Positions 41,478-55,581 are shown, numbered from the stretch's first letter. The stretch: DNA of 64,000 nt from Cycas panzhihuaensis (GCA_023213395.1 CM041465.1:177823741-177887740); one strand, 5' to 3'. A program made the numbers and translations. Notes: a model not told the origin generated them from the letters alone.

Positions 41478-42210
41478 TAAGGCACATAGCTCCAGAAGAA
41501 CATGGATAAACTAGTTGTAGATGGGACTTTGTATTGGTAATTAGTAGGGAGTTTGATTTATCTAACTCATATTAGACCTAATATTACTTATGCTATTGGA
41601 TTAGTGTTTTGTTTTATGAAAAATCCCCAAGAGCCACATTTGAATGTAGCGAAGAGGATTTTGAAGTATATTAAGGGTACACTTAATCTTGGTATTAAAT
41701 ACCTTCGTGGTGGTAAGGCAAAATTGTATGGGCATACAGATGTTGATTGGGGTAGAGATGTTGAAGCCCAAAAATTAACTGCAGGGTATATTTCTGGCAT
41801 AGGGAATGGGTTTGTCTCTTAGTAATCCAAAAAGTAATCTACCATGGCCTTGTCCTCTACAGAAGTAGAGTATCAAAGTCTAAGTGTTGGTGCAAGAGAA
41901 GTTGTATGGCTGTAGTGACTTTTGGAGACACTTGGTGTATCATCTAGCACTCCAGTTATCCATTGTGCTAATCAAAGTACTATTCGACTTTCAAAGAATC
42001 TAGAGTTTCATGCACGTATGAAGCACATCGAAATTTAGCACCACTACATCTGTGAGTTGATCAGATCGGGAAAGATGTAGGTTGAATATTGTCCAAGTGA
42101 GGAGTAGCTTGCCGACATGTTCACTAAGGCTCTTACTGAAGATTAATTTTTAAAGATTTGTGCATATTTGGGACTTAGTCTTCAAGGAGAATTTATTTTT
42201 TAAGACAAAG
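41478..42210 (+). pseudogene. Copia RT end and RNase H (3' part of the interrupted pol)
   Basis: Continuation of the copia frame after the nested element: SLIYLTHIRPNITYAIGLV, then LNVAKRILKYIKGTLNLGIK, a partial RNase H (GHTDVDWGRD, SSTEVEYQSL) and MKHIEI*HHYICELIRSGKM. TAG or TAA replaces expected Gln codons at several places. The join to 36890 is clear from the copia domain order. Confidence 0.9.
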
Positions 42211-42244
42211 GTTAGACACTTCATTTTCAAGACTAACATTTACA

Positions 42245-42255
42245 TTAAGGGGGGA
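42245..42255 (+). other. Polypurine tract of the copia element
   Basis: TTAAGGGGGGA directly precedes the TGCTAAAAATAC start of the 3' LTR. Confidence 0.85.
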
Positions 42256-42502
42256 TGCTAAAAATACTACCTGACTAATGTAAATATTTTACACAAATCT
42301 TTATTATTATTTTGGACCGACGGATGTTTATTTTTAGGTCTTACGGATCTATATATATCTGAAGATCTCCTTGTACTCTTTAGGGCTTTTGGATCAATGT
42401 AATATATGTTTTGAGGTGGGTTTTCCCACTAGATATCCATGCATATTCGTTTATGTGATTGGTGTATGCATTCGATCTAGTTTTGCTCCCATTTTTTTAA
42501 CA
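42256..42502 (+). repeat. 3' LTR of the copia element
   Basis: 247 bp, partner of 31558-31805, followed by the target duplication AATAC (42503-42507). Confidence 0.95.
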
Positions 42503-42507
42503 AATAC

Positions 42508-45500
42508 ATTAAAGGGCCATTATATATTTGAACATTAACATAGAGATAAGAATATTAGAGAGTCATAGAATTTAATGAATTCATTGATGCCTTTAGGGAA
42601 TGAACATAAGATAATTAAGGGGGACTCATACCACGTATAATTAGCATATTATTTCTAAGGAAAAATTTTAGTAATCTAGAATATAAAAGAATTTGAAAGC
42701 CTATGGATTAAGAGAAATGTTAAGGAAAAATATGCCTTATAATTCTACATAAGCAACCTTTGAGATAATATATATGAGGATGCCCAATAGTTTGAATCAC
42801 CAACTCTAGAAAAATCAATAAGCAAGGCACCATAGATAGAAGCATGCCACATAGCCATGACGGCTAGATACTTTGGTAGTCAAGAAGTAATACCTTATAT
42901 TTTTCCCAATAAGAAGCTAGCAATGATATTGAGGGGATTTGTTACATAGACACCCTTAACTATCGGACCTGATTATTAGTACATATGATTATGGGACCTA
43001 TTTGTTAGTGTTAACTCTTAACATTCATATACAGGTTACTTACTCCTACTAATGGAATTCACATGGGAAGACTTTTGTCTTTATAAGGCCTCTTAGAAAC
43101 CTTGAGGAACTATTATTGTATGCTTAAGTTCTTGTAATTGGTGCATTCTAGTGCTACTTTAGTGCTTATATTTTTGTAATATGATCCTTTGGTGCTTATA
43201 TACCTATAATCAATCTTTTATTATAGTAATAATGAGTTTTTCCTTATTATTCTACTCCATTTATGCTCTCTATTTTGTTTTGTGATAAATATTATAGAGA
43301 AATATAGGATAAATTTATCCTAAATAGTATTAAAGTAAGGATTAAAGGGCATTATCCATAGTTGTAAGTGGCAAAAATAATAGGTCACTAGTAGTTCTAT
43401 CCAATCTTTTTCCCTTTCTTCCTTTATAATAGAAATAAAGATAATTTTGTAATAATGGTCTAGGTTAGAAATTCTATGTTAAGGGTTTTCAAATATCCAT
43501 AGAAAAGTTAATGGTATTAGCTAAGCACACATGACGATATGTCAACATGTAATGTGAGGTAATATAATTACCAAAACCCAAGTCTAAGATAGTGTTTGTA
43601 TATGGAATTGAGCCTCCACATACTTTTTAGGTATATCAAAGGACCTTTTAGGATTAAGAGAAGCCTTAGTATAGGTAATCATTAATTGTTTATATTCTAT
43701 AGTATACTAGTTAGCAATTCATGCTAGAAATTCACTCCTTATGTACACCTTTGAGATAAATAAAATGGTTATAAGTATAATAATCCTTCATATTAGTGTC
43801 TTGAAATATTAGGCTAGTTTACTATTAATGACTAAGAAGTATATCAGAGAGCATATAGACTAAACAAATCTTAAGTCAAATTTTTTTATATTAAAAGTTA
43901 TCTAGTGTTGATCATCTAATTTTAGTTTCCTAGTTATGTAATAACACCTAGATATAATTGGCATTAGTAGGTTCACTTTAGTAAATATTAGTTTTTTTAT
44001 AGTCAAAACCCTTATAAACAACCTTCATATTAAAAAAATAAATAAGTTTAAAAAAAATATTTTACCCTTATTTTTTAATTCTCTTATTATAATAAGGGTA
44101 TTGTGCCTATCATTTTTCACTAAGTAAATTTTAATTCATACTTTCAGGGGAAAATGACAGATAGGCATCCCATGGGCTTCATAACTATTTTTTCATGTAG
44201 ATTTTCACCTGCATAATCTTGATGAGTATATCATACTTGGAATAATACACTAGGTGAATTTCTTACATGATTTTCTAGGGGAAATGACTTAAAGACACCT
44301 TATAAAGGCTTATACTCAAGAGGTTAACAAGTTATAAATGCCTCCCCCACCCCCACTCTTCTATATCAAATTCTTGATTTCTTTAATCCCATTCTTCTTA
44401 TCTAATCCCATTTCTTCTAAACCCCTTCTTCTTCTCTAATCCTCTTTCTTCTAGTTTATTTCTCAAAACTTATTTTAGTAAATTATTTCTTTTGCACTAT
44501 ATTGACCCCTACTTAAACAAAGTAAATCTTAGCCCTAGAAAATTAATATATAACTTTAAGCAATAACATCCTTAAAATCTTAATTAAGTTCTTGAAGTCT
44601 TCTATCTAAATTTCAAATAAGCCCTCCACCTCCACTTCATTTGGTAGCTCCCTACCACCTCCGCTGACTTCACTTCCACCACTAATACATCAATACCCAC
44701 TCCATCACAAAATCACTATTCCCATATTTAATCCTAATCTCAATTAGGGCACCGTATAGAATTAGATTAATAAGTTAGAATCTTCGTATAGAATTATATG
44801 TTGATTACTAAAATCTCAAAAAAATCAAAAGAACAAATAAGTTCCTAACCCATAGATTGATGATATGTTAAATAAAATCAACCACAACAAGGATAGCCAA
44901 TACCTGTTTATTACAACTTCTACCATCAAAACATGGGAGACCAACTCATATAATGCATCAAACCTCCTCATCTGCATCAAGGTTCCTACAACTCAACCTA
45001 AGAGGGGTACATAAGATAACCATCTCTCGTTTCATATTATGACAAATACATAAAAGATTTTAAAGTATCTTGTCATAAACCTTTCTATTCACACATGAAA
45101 TTTCTTCAAACACACTTTCTCGGTTCCATATTAAACTTATTCAAATATGCACACAACCCTCATGTTATCATTAGTCCATCATAACTAATAACTGCTTATA
45201 CAAATAACAAATTCTGAACCTCTTTATCACCTCATACATATTTGATATAGTAGAACTCAAATATAATCTAAATAAAACACACCATTTCACTAAATAAATC
45301 ATATATATATGAACTTATGCAATGATCTATGTCATACTAATTAATAGTAACAGAGGTTGTAATACTTTAGCTAAGGTATCTTAATTAACTTGTCCTTCTT
45401 TTCTCTTTCTTGCCTATCTCTTGTCCTCAAACTCGCCCATCTCTTTCCCTCAATCCTCTCTTATGTAAACCACATTCAAAGAGATAACCCGCTACTTCAT

Positions 45501-45734
45501 CTTACTATCTTTGCCCATAAAGCTCCTTCATATAAGTCACATTTAAAGAAGCACCATATCGCCACATGTCATCCACTCTCGCCCATAAGCTCTTTTTTGT
45601 AAAACACATACAAAGAGCATCACATCACCAATGCATCACCAAAGTTATGTGAACTTTTCAAGTTGATACCTCATATACACTATATGCTATACTTTCCTTA
45701 AAATACCCAACAAGTATGTATTTTATGCTTTTGT
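42508..45734. other. Gene-free AT-rich DNA
   Basis: No recognisable coding sequence. The first part presumably continues the older DNA seen before 31553. A stretch at about 42950-43260 has LTR-like features (TGTTACATAG, a TTTATAAGG TATA-like motif) but no partner. The part at about 43580-43830 matches the reverse complement of 24540-24790. The short frame at 45390-45602 is not convincing. Confidence 0.45.
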
Positions 45735-47885
45735 CATCTAATTTTTATTATTTCTCCTTGGGAATATATACATATGTTGTACACCCAAAAATTTTAAGAT
45801 AATTTACGATTGGCTTTCTTCTTGACCAAGCTTCCTTATGTGTCATATTTCTAATAGCCTTAGTAGTACTTCTATTAGCCACATAAGTAATTGTATTTAT
45901 AGCTTCTACCCATAAGTAATTAACTATATCCTTGTCTTGTGTCATATATTTTACCTTTTCAACTAGAGTTTTATTCATTATCTTAGCAACTATATTTTGC
46001 TAAGTTGTATAGGTAGTAATAAACTACATATTGATCCTATGATTTTTATAGAATTATGTAAATTTATTTGAGGTGGATTCTTTCCCATTATCAAATCATA
46101 AGACTTTAATATTTAACCTACTTTTATTTTCCACCATTTCTTTGAATTGTTTGTAACAAATGAATGCTTACAACTTTCTTTTAGTGGAAAGGCCTAAACT
46201 TTTCATGAAAAGTTATTAATAAAAATGATAAAATATCTCACTCAACCTAGAAAGATGTCAGGAATTAGTCTACAAATATTTGAGTGAACCAATCTCAGCT
46301 TCTCCGTTGCTTTCCACATCTTTTTATTTGGGAAGGGCTCTTTATGCCATTTTTCAAATATACATAGTTCACACAAGCAACCTTTATTATCTATCATGGG
46401 AAGACCATATACAATTTTTAGCTTATTTATCAATTAGAGAGTGGTATAGTTCAAATGACCCATGCATTCATGCCATAACTTATATTTAAAAAATACAGAT
46501 AGGAATACTCTCTATACATAAGAGTGTCTTTTTAGTTTATACAAATTATTTTCCTTAATACCCGTAGCTACAATATTATTTTTTTTATCTTAGATTATGC
46601 ATCGTCCTCAAGAAAACATTACAATCATATCCTATTATTCTATTTTCCCTATAGAAATAAGATTTGCCTTTAGATTTGGTATATATAACACATTACCCAA
46701 ATATTATAAGTCTTTATTTGGTATGATTATTGGCACTTTCCCTATTCTTATGGCCTCTAAATCAGTGCCATCACTAATAGTAATCTTTTGATTTACTTCC
46801 CACATCTAAAAAAACCTTTCAATCCTCTAATTTATATGCCAAGATGTACCATAATCGATGAACCATACATCCTCTACATTTAATCCTATTTTGTAAATTA
46901 AAAAAATTATCTTCATAAAATTTTTGTAGGTGAGTTATTTGTTGCATCTATGACTTAACCATGTTATACTAGTGGTTGTTGTTTTTACAATCGTTGCTTC
47001 TTCCATTGGGGTTGTTCTTGTTATTAATGTTGCTACCATTGTTAACACTATCATTCCTAATAGTATTTCTTAATGTAGCCTAATTTACCACAATAGTAAT
47101 ACTTTGGATTATATTATCCCTTCGAGCCTTACGGTTTATCCTTTTGAATTATAGGTTTTGAAGGCATATTTTTCTTTGGAACATATGTCTTCTTCCCTTG
47201 CGATCTAGATAGTATTACTTCAGATGACTCTCCAACTATGTACTTCAACTTCTACTTATATTCCATAAGTAGAGATTCCAAAGATCCTATTGTAAGTATG
47301 AACAATTTGTCTACTAAGGTAAGAGTAGTAGTGAAATTTTTATACTAAGGAGGTAAACTTCTTAATATGTAAGTAATATATTTTTAATTAGGGATTATTT
47401 TGCCTATGGTCACCAACTGATCCTAAATGGATCTTATATGGATAATATGGTCTATAATATTCCTTGTTATTTTTAGAGTATATAATTGACTCTATAGATT
47501 GAGAATCCTTGTATGGTTCTTATGTTTGAATAGATTCACCAATGTGCCATGCATCTACTTTATTATCATTGCTCCCTTGATGTGCATGATGACACTCCCA
47601 CTGATTGACATGCTAAGAAACCCATCTGCAATCCTCACCTTTGACTCATATTCTACTTTGAAAGTTGCATTAGTCATTAGTTTGGTTTCAAAAGCTATGA
47701 TTTCTTTTACATCCTTTCCCTTAACTGATTCATCGACATATTTCTAAAGGTCATTAATGTGAAAGAAACTAAACATGTGGTGATTCCAATTTGTGTAATT
47801 TTTAGGACCTATGAGTTTCTTTATAACTACACCTAATATTCCATTTCCACTGGTTATTTTTTAAGAAGTATACAAAACTCAATTA
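45735..47885 (-). pseudogene. Ty1/copia remnant E: gag, protease and integrase, no RT
   Basis: On the minus strand gag begins near 47880 (KLIGPKNYTNWNHH). The zinc knuckle near 47085-47110 reads YYYCGKLGYIKKYY where relatives have Cys/His, changes mostly explicable by G-to-A or C-to-T. The integrase zinc-binding part is at 46242-46433 (CLCELCIFEKWHKEPF, LRLVHSN). The integrase core keeps FDNGKES (near 46085) and ends with VNYLKIFGCTTYVYIPKEK at 45748. The third catalytic Glu is Lys (45982-45984). The copy breaks off there, so RT and RNase H are missing. Confidence 0.82.
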
Positions 47886-48760
47886 AAAAGTAAGAAAAAT
47901 AAGTACAATAATAAAGAAAATAGTTGTATGAGTCCTCAGTCTACATATAAGTAGCTGGCATGAGTGGTTTTTTGCCTTAGTCTACTTGGAAGCAGTTGGA
48001 ATACCACTAAAAAACTGAAAAATTTATTTTTTCATGAACGTTTTATACAAAAATATAGTATATAACTGCTACTAAAATGAAGCTCTTTAAAAAAATGGTC
48101 ATGATGGTACATTTACTTTTGAAAAATAGACTTATGGCCATCCAAAAAATGATTTGACACCTAAATAACCACGTGACTAGAGGCTAATAGGTAGGAGGCT
48201 AACTTGTAGACTTTAAATTACATTATAATATAATTAAATATCACTAAACTTTATAACAAGTTTAATATTTTTAAACCTAAAGTTAATTTAAGAATATTTA
48301 GTAGGAATGAGTGGGCAAGGGATGGGCCCCTTAATAAAATCAACTATAATTGCTACAAGAAGTCATTTTTGAGATAAACATCCAGAATCCATAAATCATG
48401 CACTACTAATTAAAATTTAAGTGACAATTTCAAACTAATGCTAAAAATAAGCAAAATAACAATGTAGAACTGAGAGAAATAAAGCACGGGTTAATTGGTC
48501 ACCACATGAGGCTTAATTTAGGCAAAGATTCAACATATACTTCAAGATTATTTTTAAAAGAATGATACGGGGCTTAATTTATAGGCAACCCATTAATATT
48601 TCAAGGATTATAATTAGTCGACTAAGTGGCACATGCAGCAGACCTGGCCAGATTATCAAACAAGATTAAATTTACAATGTGGGTCATCTTAAGATATAAA
48701 ATACACCTAATGTATATAAAATTAACATGTGTTACAAAGAAATGAAGGCCATATTACATA
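47886..48760. other. Non-coding DNA, probably including the 3' LTR of copia D
   Basis: Copia D reads leftwards and its polypurine tract is at 48770-48780, so its 3' LTR must lie in the upper part of this stretch. The far LTR border could not be set because no second copy was found. Confidence 0.5.
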
Positions 48761-48780
48761 GTTTTAACACCCTCCCTTAA
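48761..48780 (-). other. Polypurine tract and LTR start of copia D
   Basis: The minus strand reads TTAAGGGAGGG followed at once by TGTTAAAAC, the classical junction of polypurine tract and 3' LTR. Confidence 0.75.
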
Positions 48781-51700
48781 TAGAAGTTTTATTTATTCTG
48801 ATGCTGAGGTCATGATAAAACTGCTTAAACTTTAGTTTGCCAAGTGCTTTAGTGAAGATGTTTATAACATGACTTTTAGTTAGATGGTATACAAGATCAA
48901 CTTCTCTATTTTGGACATGTTCACAGATGAAGTGATGACGGACCTTTATATGCTTAGTTCTATCATAAAATACAAGATTCTTCGTCTTCTTTAATACACT
49001 TTGATTATCATAATAGAGGATGTTAAGTGTGTATTATTGAAATCCAAGCTCAGTGAGAATCCTTCTAAGACAAATCAACTCTATTATGGCATGGATAACT
49101 ACTTTATATTCTACTTCGATGGAGGAAAAGGTAACATTTAGTTACTTCTTATTATTGCATAAGATTACAGTGAGTTCATGTCAAAGTAATGGCCTGAAGT
49201 TGAGTAGTGAGTATCCTGGTAACCTACCTAATTAGCATCTGTGTCCTTTTAGGATAAGGCAATTAGTTTGGTTGTATTTAAGACTAAATTGATGTATGCT
49301 ATGAACGTATTTGAGAATCTTGGTAACGACTTTCTAATGAGATGCTTTAGGTTATGACATGTATCTAGAGCACATCTCTACTGCATATGATATATCCAGT
49401 CGAGTGTGGGTGAGATAGATGAGGCTCCCAACTAACTACTAGTACAAAGTAGGATTGAAAAGCTTTCCTTGTTTATCCAAGTTTGGCTTGGTTCCTATCT
49501 CTATAGGAATTAGCATTAGCTTACATTATATCATCTTAAATCTTTCTAAGAGCTTATTGGCATACTTTGTTTGAGTGAGGAAGATGTGTCCTAGTTCTTG
49601 CCAAACTTCAATTCCAAAGAAGTAATAGAGTAACCTAAGATTTATCATCTCAAAGTTATTTTTCAAATTTAACTGAAGCCAAGTAATGCCATAGGTATCA
49701 TTATTAGTGATTGCAAGGTCATCCATATAGAGAATAATTATTATGACCAAATTATTTCTAACCTAAATGTACAGATCTAGGTTAGAGGATGAATAATTGA
49801 ATCTATGTTATGTGAGAAAGGCATCAATTTTTACATACTAGGTATGTGGTACATACTTAAGTCCATATATGGCTTTCTTGAGTTCACGGGCTAAGTGTTC
49901 TTAGCCTAGAATAGCATAGTAGAGGGGTTATTTCAAGAAAACCTTTTCATTGAGCTCTCCATTAAGGAAAACACTCTTCACATCCATTTGGTAAATAGGC
50001 TAGTTAAATTAGGCTACTAGTGACATAACTAAATGGAATGTAGTCACATTAGCTACTAGTGTAAAGGTCTCATCATAGTAAATCCCCTCCTAATACTCGA
50101 TGGTACCATCCATATGGAATTTTGTCTTATATACCCATCTGTAATTAATTATCTTTTTCCTAAAAGGTAATTCTATTAGCTCCCAAGTGTCATTTTTTAT
50201 GATGTAGTTCATCTTTCCATCCATAGTTACTTTCAACATTTGGTCTTTGACTGCCTCCTCAAATGTGGAAGGCTCAGTTGTTTCAATAATATGTGCTATT
50301 AAGTTAAAATTTATAAAGTGTCTCATTTTTTAAGGCCTTTTGGTAGTTGTGGGAGGAGGAGGAGCATCCTTTAGCAATTATTGAACCCACTTAGGAGGTG
50401 GCTAAATGCTAATGGCTTCCACTTGACGGTCATTAACTGAAATCGATGGTAAAGTTATGCTTACTTAGTTTGTTGATGTAGAGGCTACTGGAATTGATGA
50501 AGGACCTAGAATATAGGAGGAGGTTGGTACTTGTGGCTCTAGAATTTATCCAAGAGTTATTTGAGATGTACTAACTTCTTTTATAGTTACAAACTAAGGT
50601 TAGGGTGGAGTCAAGTCCTATATATCTTCTATAAATATTACATCCTATGTTATGTAAGCTTAGTTCCCAATCATGTCAAATACTTTATAGGCTTTGTAAC
50701 TAGATATAGAGACAAAGAAGATGCATTTTAGGCTCTTATTGTTAAGCTTCTTTCTATTGTTCTTTAGAACAAGTTTATACACTATACATCCAAAAATCTT
50801 CAAGTGTACTACTATTGGTTTCTAACCTAACTAAGCTTCTTCAAGAGTAATGTTCCTAACTATAATTATAGGACTTTTGTTAGTTAAATATATAACTATG
50901 GCTATGGAATCAACTCAAAATTTAGTGGCGAGATTTGTAGCACTAAGCATGCCTTTTCCTTTGTTTACCAATATCTCATTCATCCTTTCAACTATACCAT
51001 TTTATTATGGTGTACGAGATGCTAAGAATTAGCATTAGATATTGTTCCATGAAAAAGTTATTGAACTGATTGGAGATATACTCACCACTATTATCTTATC
51101 TTAGGATCTTGATTGTTATACCACTTTCATTATCAACTGTAGCTTTGAACTCTTTGAATTTGTCTAGGACTTGGCACTTGTTTCTCAAGAAGTAGACCTG
51201 CACTTTTCTTGAAAAGTCATATATAATTATGATGAAATATAGGATTTTATTGAGTGATTGGGTTGACATGGGACCACAAATATCTAAGTGGACTAAGTTT
51301 AATAGTTGTGAGGCTCTCCATATATTCTTGGAAAGGAAATTTTCTCTCTACTAGTTTCCCTTTAGGCAAGCCTCACAGATGCTATTATATCTCTTAATTT
51401 TTGGTAAACCATGTACTATTTGAAATCTAGATATAAGGTTTAAGCTTTATATATTTAAATAACCTAGGCATTGATGCCATAATTGGTCTTTAGAGCTATT
51501 TAAGGTGACAATATCCATTAAGTGTGAGCATTCACTTGGTTCTTGGATATAAGGAGACTCTTCAACGATGTCATCTTTCCCTTTATCAAGTTGAGCTATA
51601 TTGGCCATTAAGTAGTATTCATTTTGTTGAGTAATGACAAGGGGGATATCATCCAACTTGTATAAACTACCATCTTCATGTCTTGTAGCCACAAGTTTGC

Positions 51701-52850
51701 TTGTTGCATGATCTGTAATTTTACAAATTCCCTAGATAAGAGGATATCTAAATTCTGCTTATTCATCTAGCTAATGGAGAGTAGGTTCATCTTTATTCTT
51801 GGAACAAGAAATGCATTATTAATGTGGTTCATGATGTTGGAATCTTTTAATGTTATTAGATCCCTATTAATTTTGGTCACATCATATGTTAAATTATCAT
51901 CAAATGTAATAGTTTGGGTACTTATTGGGTAGGTCTCTTCCAACATCTTTTCTAAATCGATCATATGTCTAGTTGTACCTAACTCAAGTAGCTATGAATT
52001 TTCATTAATTTGAGAAGATAAAACTACAAAGAATAGGTTGTAAGAGGAGTAATCCTAGTTATCTTCCCCATTGCCTCCTTGTTGTTGAATATTTTATTGG
52101 TCCCTTTAATCTTTGTTAGGGAACCATTACCTATTATATGCTCTTTATCACTAAACAGGTCTTAGATTCCAATTCTATTGGTAGAATTGGCCTTGAAGTT
52201 GAAATTATGACCCTCCTTGTAGATAGTAAGGGCATTCTTATTACAAATGGAGCCTCCTTATTATGGAACAAGAGATCATTGTGGAGGGTATGGTCTTCCT
52301 TATTGATAGCTCTATCTCTATTGCTAGTAGAGTGGACGTCCTTATTAATATGAGGGTGCTCCTTGTTGGTAAAATAAGGTTAGTTGTTGATAATATAGGG
52401 TAACTTATCAGAAGCTATGCTAATATAATTAGCCCCCTTAGTTTTGTAAGAGTTGAAAATCAACTTAACATCTCTTGCATTCAAGAGCAAGGTGTCCAGT
52501 TTTACCACAATAAAAGCATGTGATATTTAGTCTACTCTATTAGTTCTTTTGATATTGAGACTATGCTATATACCTCAGTACATATGCTATAATAAAAGTC
52601 TAGGGACCTCTAATTTGTTTCTCCACCTGTGCTAAGCTTAGGCCTAATAAGAGATCTAGTGGTGAGAACTTGACTAACCGAGGTACTCAGCACCTTCGGG
52701 TCTAATTTAGTCTCCAAACTTTAATAAAAAAGGTATATACCTTAGCCTGCTACCTATTATATCTTATATCTAATGGCTTCCTCAGTAAATTAGAGTAAAC
52801 CAATGGTGTCTGCAAGGTGGTAACTTAAGAGGTCATAATTGTTCCCCTTG
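48781..52850 (-). pseudogene. Ty1/copia remnant D: gag, protease, integrase, RT, RNase H
   Basis: Minus strand, in copia order. Gag includes an intact zinc knuckle CFYCGKTGHLALEC (about 52470-52515). Protease region 51767-51964. The pre-integrase domain is at 51447-51692 (QLWHQCLGYLNI). Integrase (about 50600-51440) keeps DNSGEY and NGIVERMNE, so the second Asp and final Glu are present. RT starts at 50090-50326 (NDTWELIELPF, YRWVYKTKFHMDGTIEY) and has YMDD within 49526-49750. RNase H (about 48800-49350) ends RTKHIKVRHHFICE and NIFTKALGKLKF. Many stops and frameshifts. Upstream of 52850 no primer site or LTR was found, so the 5' end is lost or too decayed. Confidence 0.88.
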
Positions 52851-53723
52851 CAAGGTTGGAAAAAGCATGACTAATTAGGAAATTATCTTTTTTAATGTAA
52901 GAAAATTGATTTTATGGTGAGTTATTATAAGAAAGGTTCTTTTTAAGTAGAATAACTAAAATATATGCTGAAAATAAAGGAAATTAAAAGACAAGGATGG
53001 GTTTAGAGTGCTCTTTGATGGGTCATACATAAGAGAGAGTCACTTTCAATCTTTCAATAGCACACATGTAAAAAGCCAACACCATACACTTGTTATCCTT
53101 AAAAATAGAGTTAAACAGTTAATCAAAGGTTACCAATAGCATAAAGTAGCATAAGAACTTCTGAAAAACTAAAATGGACCTTTTCAAAGTGAGAAAAAGG
53201 CTTAATTAGGCTCAAACACCAAGATTAACTTTGGTAGCTTATAACTTTAACAAAAGACTTTAAATCTAGTTTAATCTAATTCCAAGTTATAGAGCTTTAA
53301 ATCCTCTTTCTAATGGTTAAATGGTTTGTAAAATAGACTTGTAGTTATTGAGATATAGCCAAAATAGTGGAGGAACCTTGTTATGAGAAAATTATAAAGG
53401 AAGATGGGCTTAAGCCCCTTCAGAAACCAACCGCGGTTTGTTGCACACTAGATGTGACCACCCATTGATGTAGTTAAGGGGCTTATGGATCCAAACCTTT
53501 CTCAAATATAATCTAATCAATTTTATTATGTAAAAATAATCTAAAATAGTTAATTCTCTTTTGAATTCCATATTTTTTAATGAAAAAGAGGGTCATATGA
53601 ATGATCAAAGTGACCAACGAAGGGGCTAAGCCATTTGAATCATAAAAAAGTTAAAATCTACTTTAATTTTAAAGATCAAAAGTGAAAGATAAGGAAAAAT
53701 ATGAAGATTTTTTAGGAAATAAA
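52851..53723. other. Gene-free spacer
   Basis: AT-rich DNA with no recognised feature; it may contain the decayed 5' LTR of copia D. Confidence 0.4.
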
Positions 53724-53728
53724 GGGAT
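53724..53728. other. Target-site duplication of TR-GAG B (GGGAT)
   Basis: GGGAT precedes the 5' LTR and recurs at 59487-59491 directly after the 3' LTR. Confidence 0.85.
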
Positions 53729-54167
53729 TGTTGGAGTTAATCGTCATCACTCCACTCCCACCTTTCCAATCAGGATTGTACACCTCATCAACATCAATTT
53801 AGGTATGTGATGCTCAATATGTCAAGGTAAGTTAAGGTAAGTTTAACTTTAATTTATGTTAAGTTGAGTTAGTTTCATTTGAGTTAAGTTAATATTATTT
53901 TATTATTATTTTAAATTCAGGGGGTTGAGGAGTTTCCCTCCTCCCCCAAATTATAAATATTGAGGGGTGTGCAACCCTGGTATCTTTAGACACCGCCTCC
54001 TTATTGAAAATTTGTATTGCTCTTTTCTGCTACAATGGATTGAACAATAATGCTTTCATGGTTTATGCTATTATGATTATAATACATTGATGTATTGTTG
54101 CAATATTGATCTATGTGATTATTTGATATATGTTCTGCCTTATTCTCCTGTAACATTTTTTCCTATA
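53729..54167 (+). repeat. 5' LTR of TR-GAG B
   Basis: 439 bp, TGTTGGAGTTAATCGTC to TTTCCTATA; TATA box TATAAATA at 53952-53959. Clearly the same family as 36891-37336. Confidence 0.95.
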
Positions 54168-54169
54168 TT

Positions 54170-54181
54170 TGGTATCAGAGC
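54170..54181 (+). other. Primer-binding site of TR-GAG B
   Basis: TGGTATCAGAGC, an exact iMet primer site, two bases after the LTR. Confidence 0.93.
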
Positions 54182-55139
54182 AGGCGATTGTTGATCTGTG
54201 AAGTTTTTCAAAAAATCAAGAAGATTTTGAGGCAGATTTGCTCATAGCAACAAATATTTAGTTACATTCATTTTTCTAAAAAATGTTTAGCAAGTTTTAT
54301 ATATTATTTCAGCAGATTTTGATTATTATTAAGCTATATTTCTAGTTTAACAAATATTTCTTAGATCTATTTTCAGATTTGTGTAGATCTACGTAAGATT
54401 TCAGTAGCAAGTCATATTTGCTCAAGTTTTTTCATAGATTTGAGCCATATTTCTACAGTTCTACACATTTTATCTTATATTTCATTATTATTTCAACAGC
54501 AAGTTATATATATTCAAGTTTGTTCTCATATTTGAGTTATTTCTCTTCAGATCTACTTATTTCAGGAAGTACTACAACATTTTCTGGTATAGTTATTTCA
54601 GATCTATAACATTTACTTTAGATCTGCCATAATTTTTTTTTCAGATCTGTTATATATTTTTTCAGATCTATTATAGATCTGCCATATTTACGTCAGGCCT
54701 ACAATATTTACATAATATCTTTTCAGATCTACTGGTTCTCACTTCAAATCTGTAATATTTCATTTCAAATCTGCTACATTTCATTATAGATTTATATTTT
54801 TATTATATTTTTCGACTATATTTTCAAGTTTTCTACAGATCTACAATCTCTGGAGAATATTCAATTTTTTTTTGGAGAAGAATACACTGCAGATCTATCT
54901 ACTCGAAGTTTTTTAAGCTTATTTTTCTGCTACAAATTAGCTATAACTTTTTTCTAGTTTCTTCAATACCATTTTCAGATTTACACATATCTTTTATATA
55001 TTTGCTCAACATATCTCTTTGAAAATTTTTAAATATAGATATATAAGCATTTTTTATGATATACTTTGTGCAAAATATTTAAAGAATTTCTTGGTTTCAA
55101 GAAGCTGGATGAGCTTGACAATCTTGAGTTTTTTGGAAC
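54182..55139 (+). other. Leader of TR-GAG B, first part
   Basis: Collinear with 37351-38400 of element A. Rich in AGATCT sites (about ten between 54360 and 54905). The small frame at 54418-54609 is low-complexity and is not called. Confidence 0.65.
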
Positions 55140-55581
55140 ATAAAAACATGCACAAGATAAAATGATATTAGCAGATACAGAAACATTCCTTTTATCTTGA
55201 AGGAATCATTAATAAGGGTAGACAATCCAATTTTATCTTTAGAAGAAATCAAAACTGTAGCTATTAATTTTTTTTTTTTTTAATTAATTCAGATGAAAGT
55301 GATACAAAAGGATAGCCTAGTATTGTTGAAAGAAAATATTTGTACTTTCAGTACCACATTAATATTCTATCCCACATTTGGAATATTGTGTTTCATATTC
55401 TGAAATATTATACATAGCCTCTTCTTGTAAGGCTTCATACAACTCCTGGAAGAATCTGAGACTCAACTTGGGTTATACAAAGTCTGCACACGTACTACAG
55501 ACTTCTCGATTCCTTCTTCATCATATTTCCTGTAAAATCTCTCAGTAAAAATCACAAATCCAAAGCCTATTCCAAGGTTTT

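Larger units (their letters stand above)
31558..42502 (+). mobile_element. Ty1/copia LTR retrotransposon, dead, with a nested element
   Basis: Complete in structure: LTRs 31558-31805 and 42256-42502, 5-bp target duplication, primer-binding site 31806, long leader, gag, protease, integrase, RT and RNase H in copia order, and polypurine tract before 42256. Without the nested insertion (36891-41477) it is about 6.36 kb. By eye the LTRs differ at about 19 of 247 positions (roughly 8%), an old insertion. Stops and frameshifts disable every domain. Confidence 0.95.

Noticed and set aside
36886-41482. Target-site duplication of TR-GAG A
   Set aside because: The flanking pentamers TGAAA and TAAGG do not match; no duplication is claimed.
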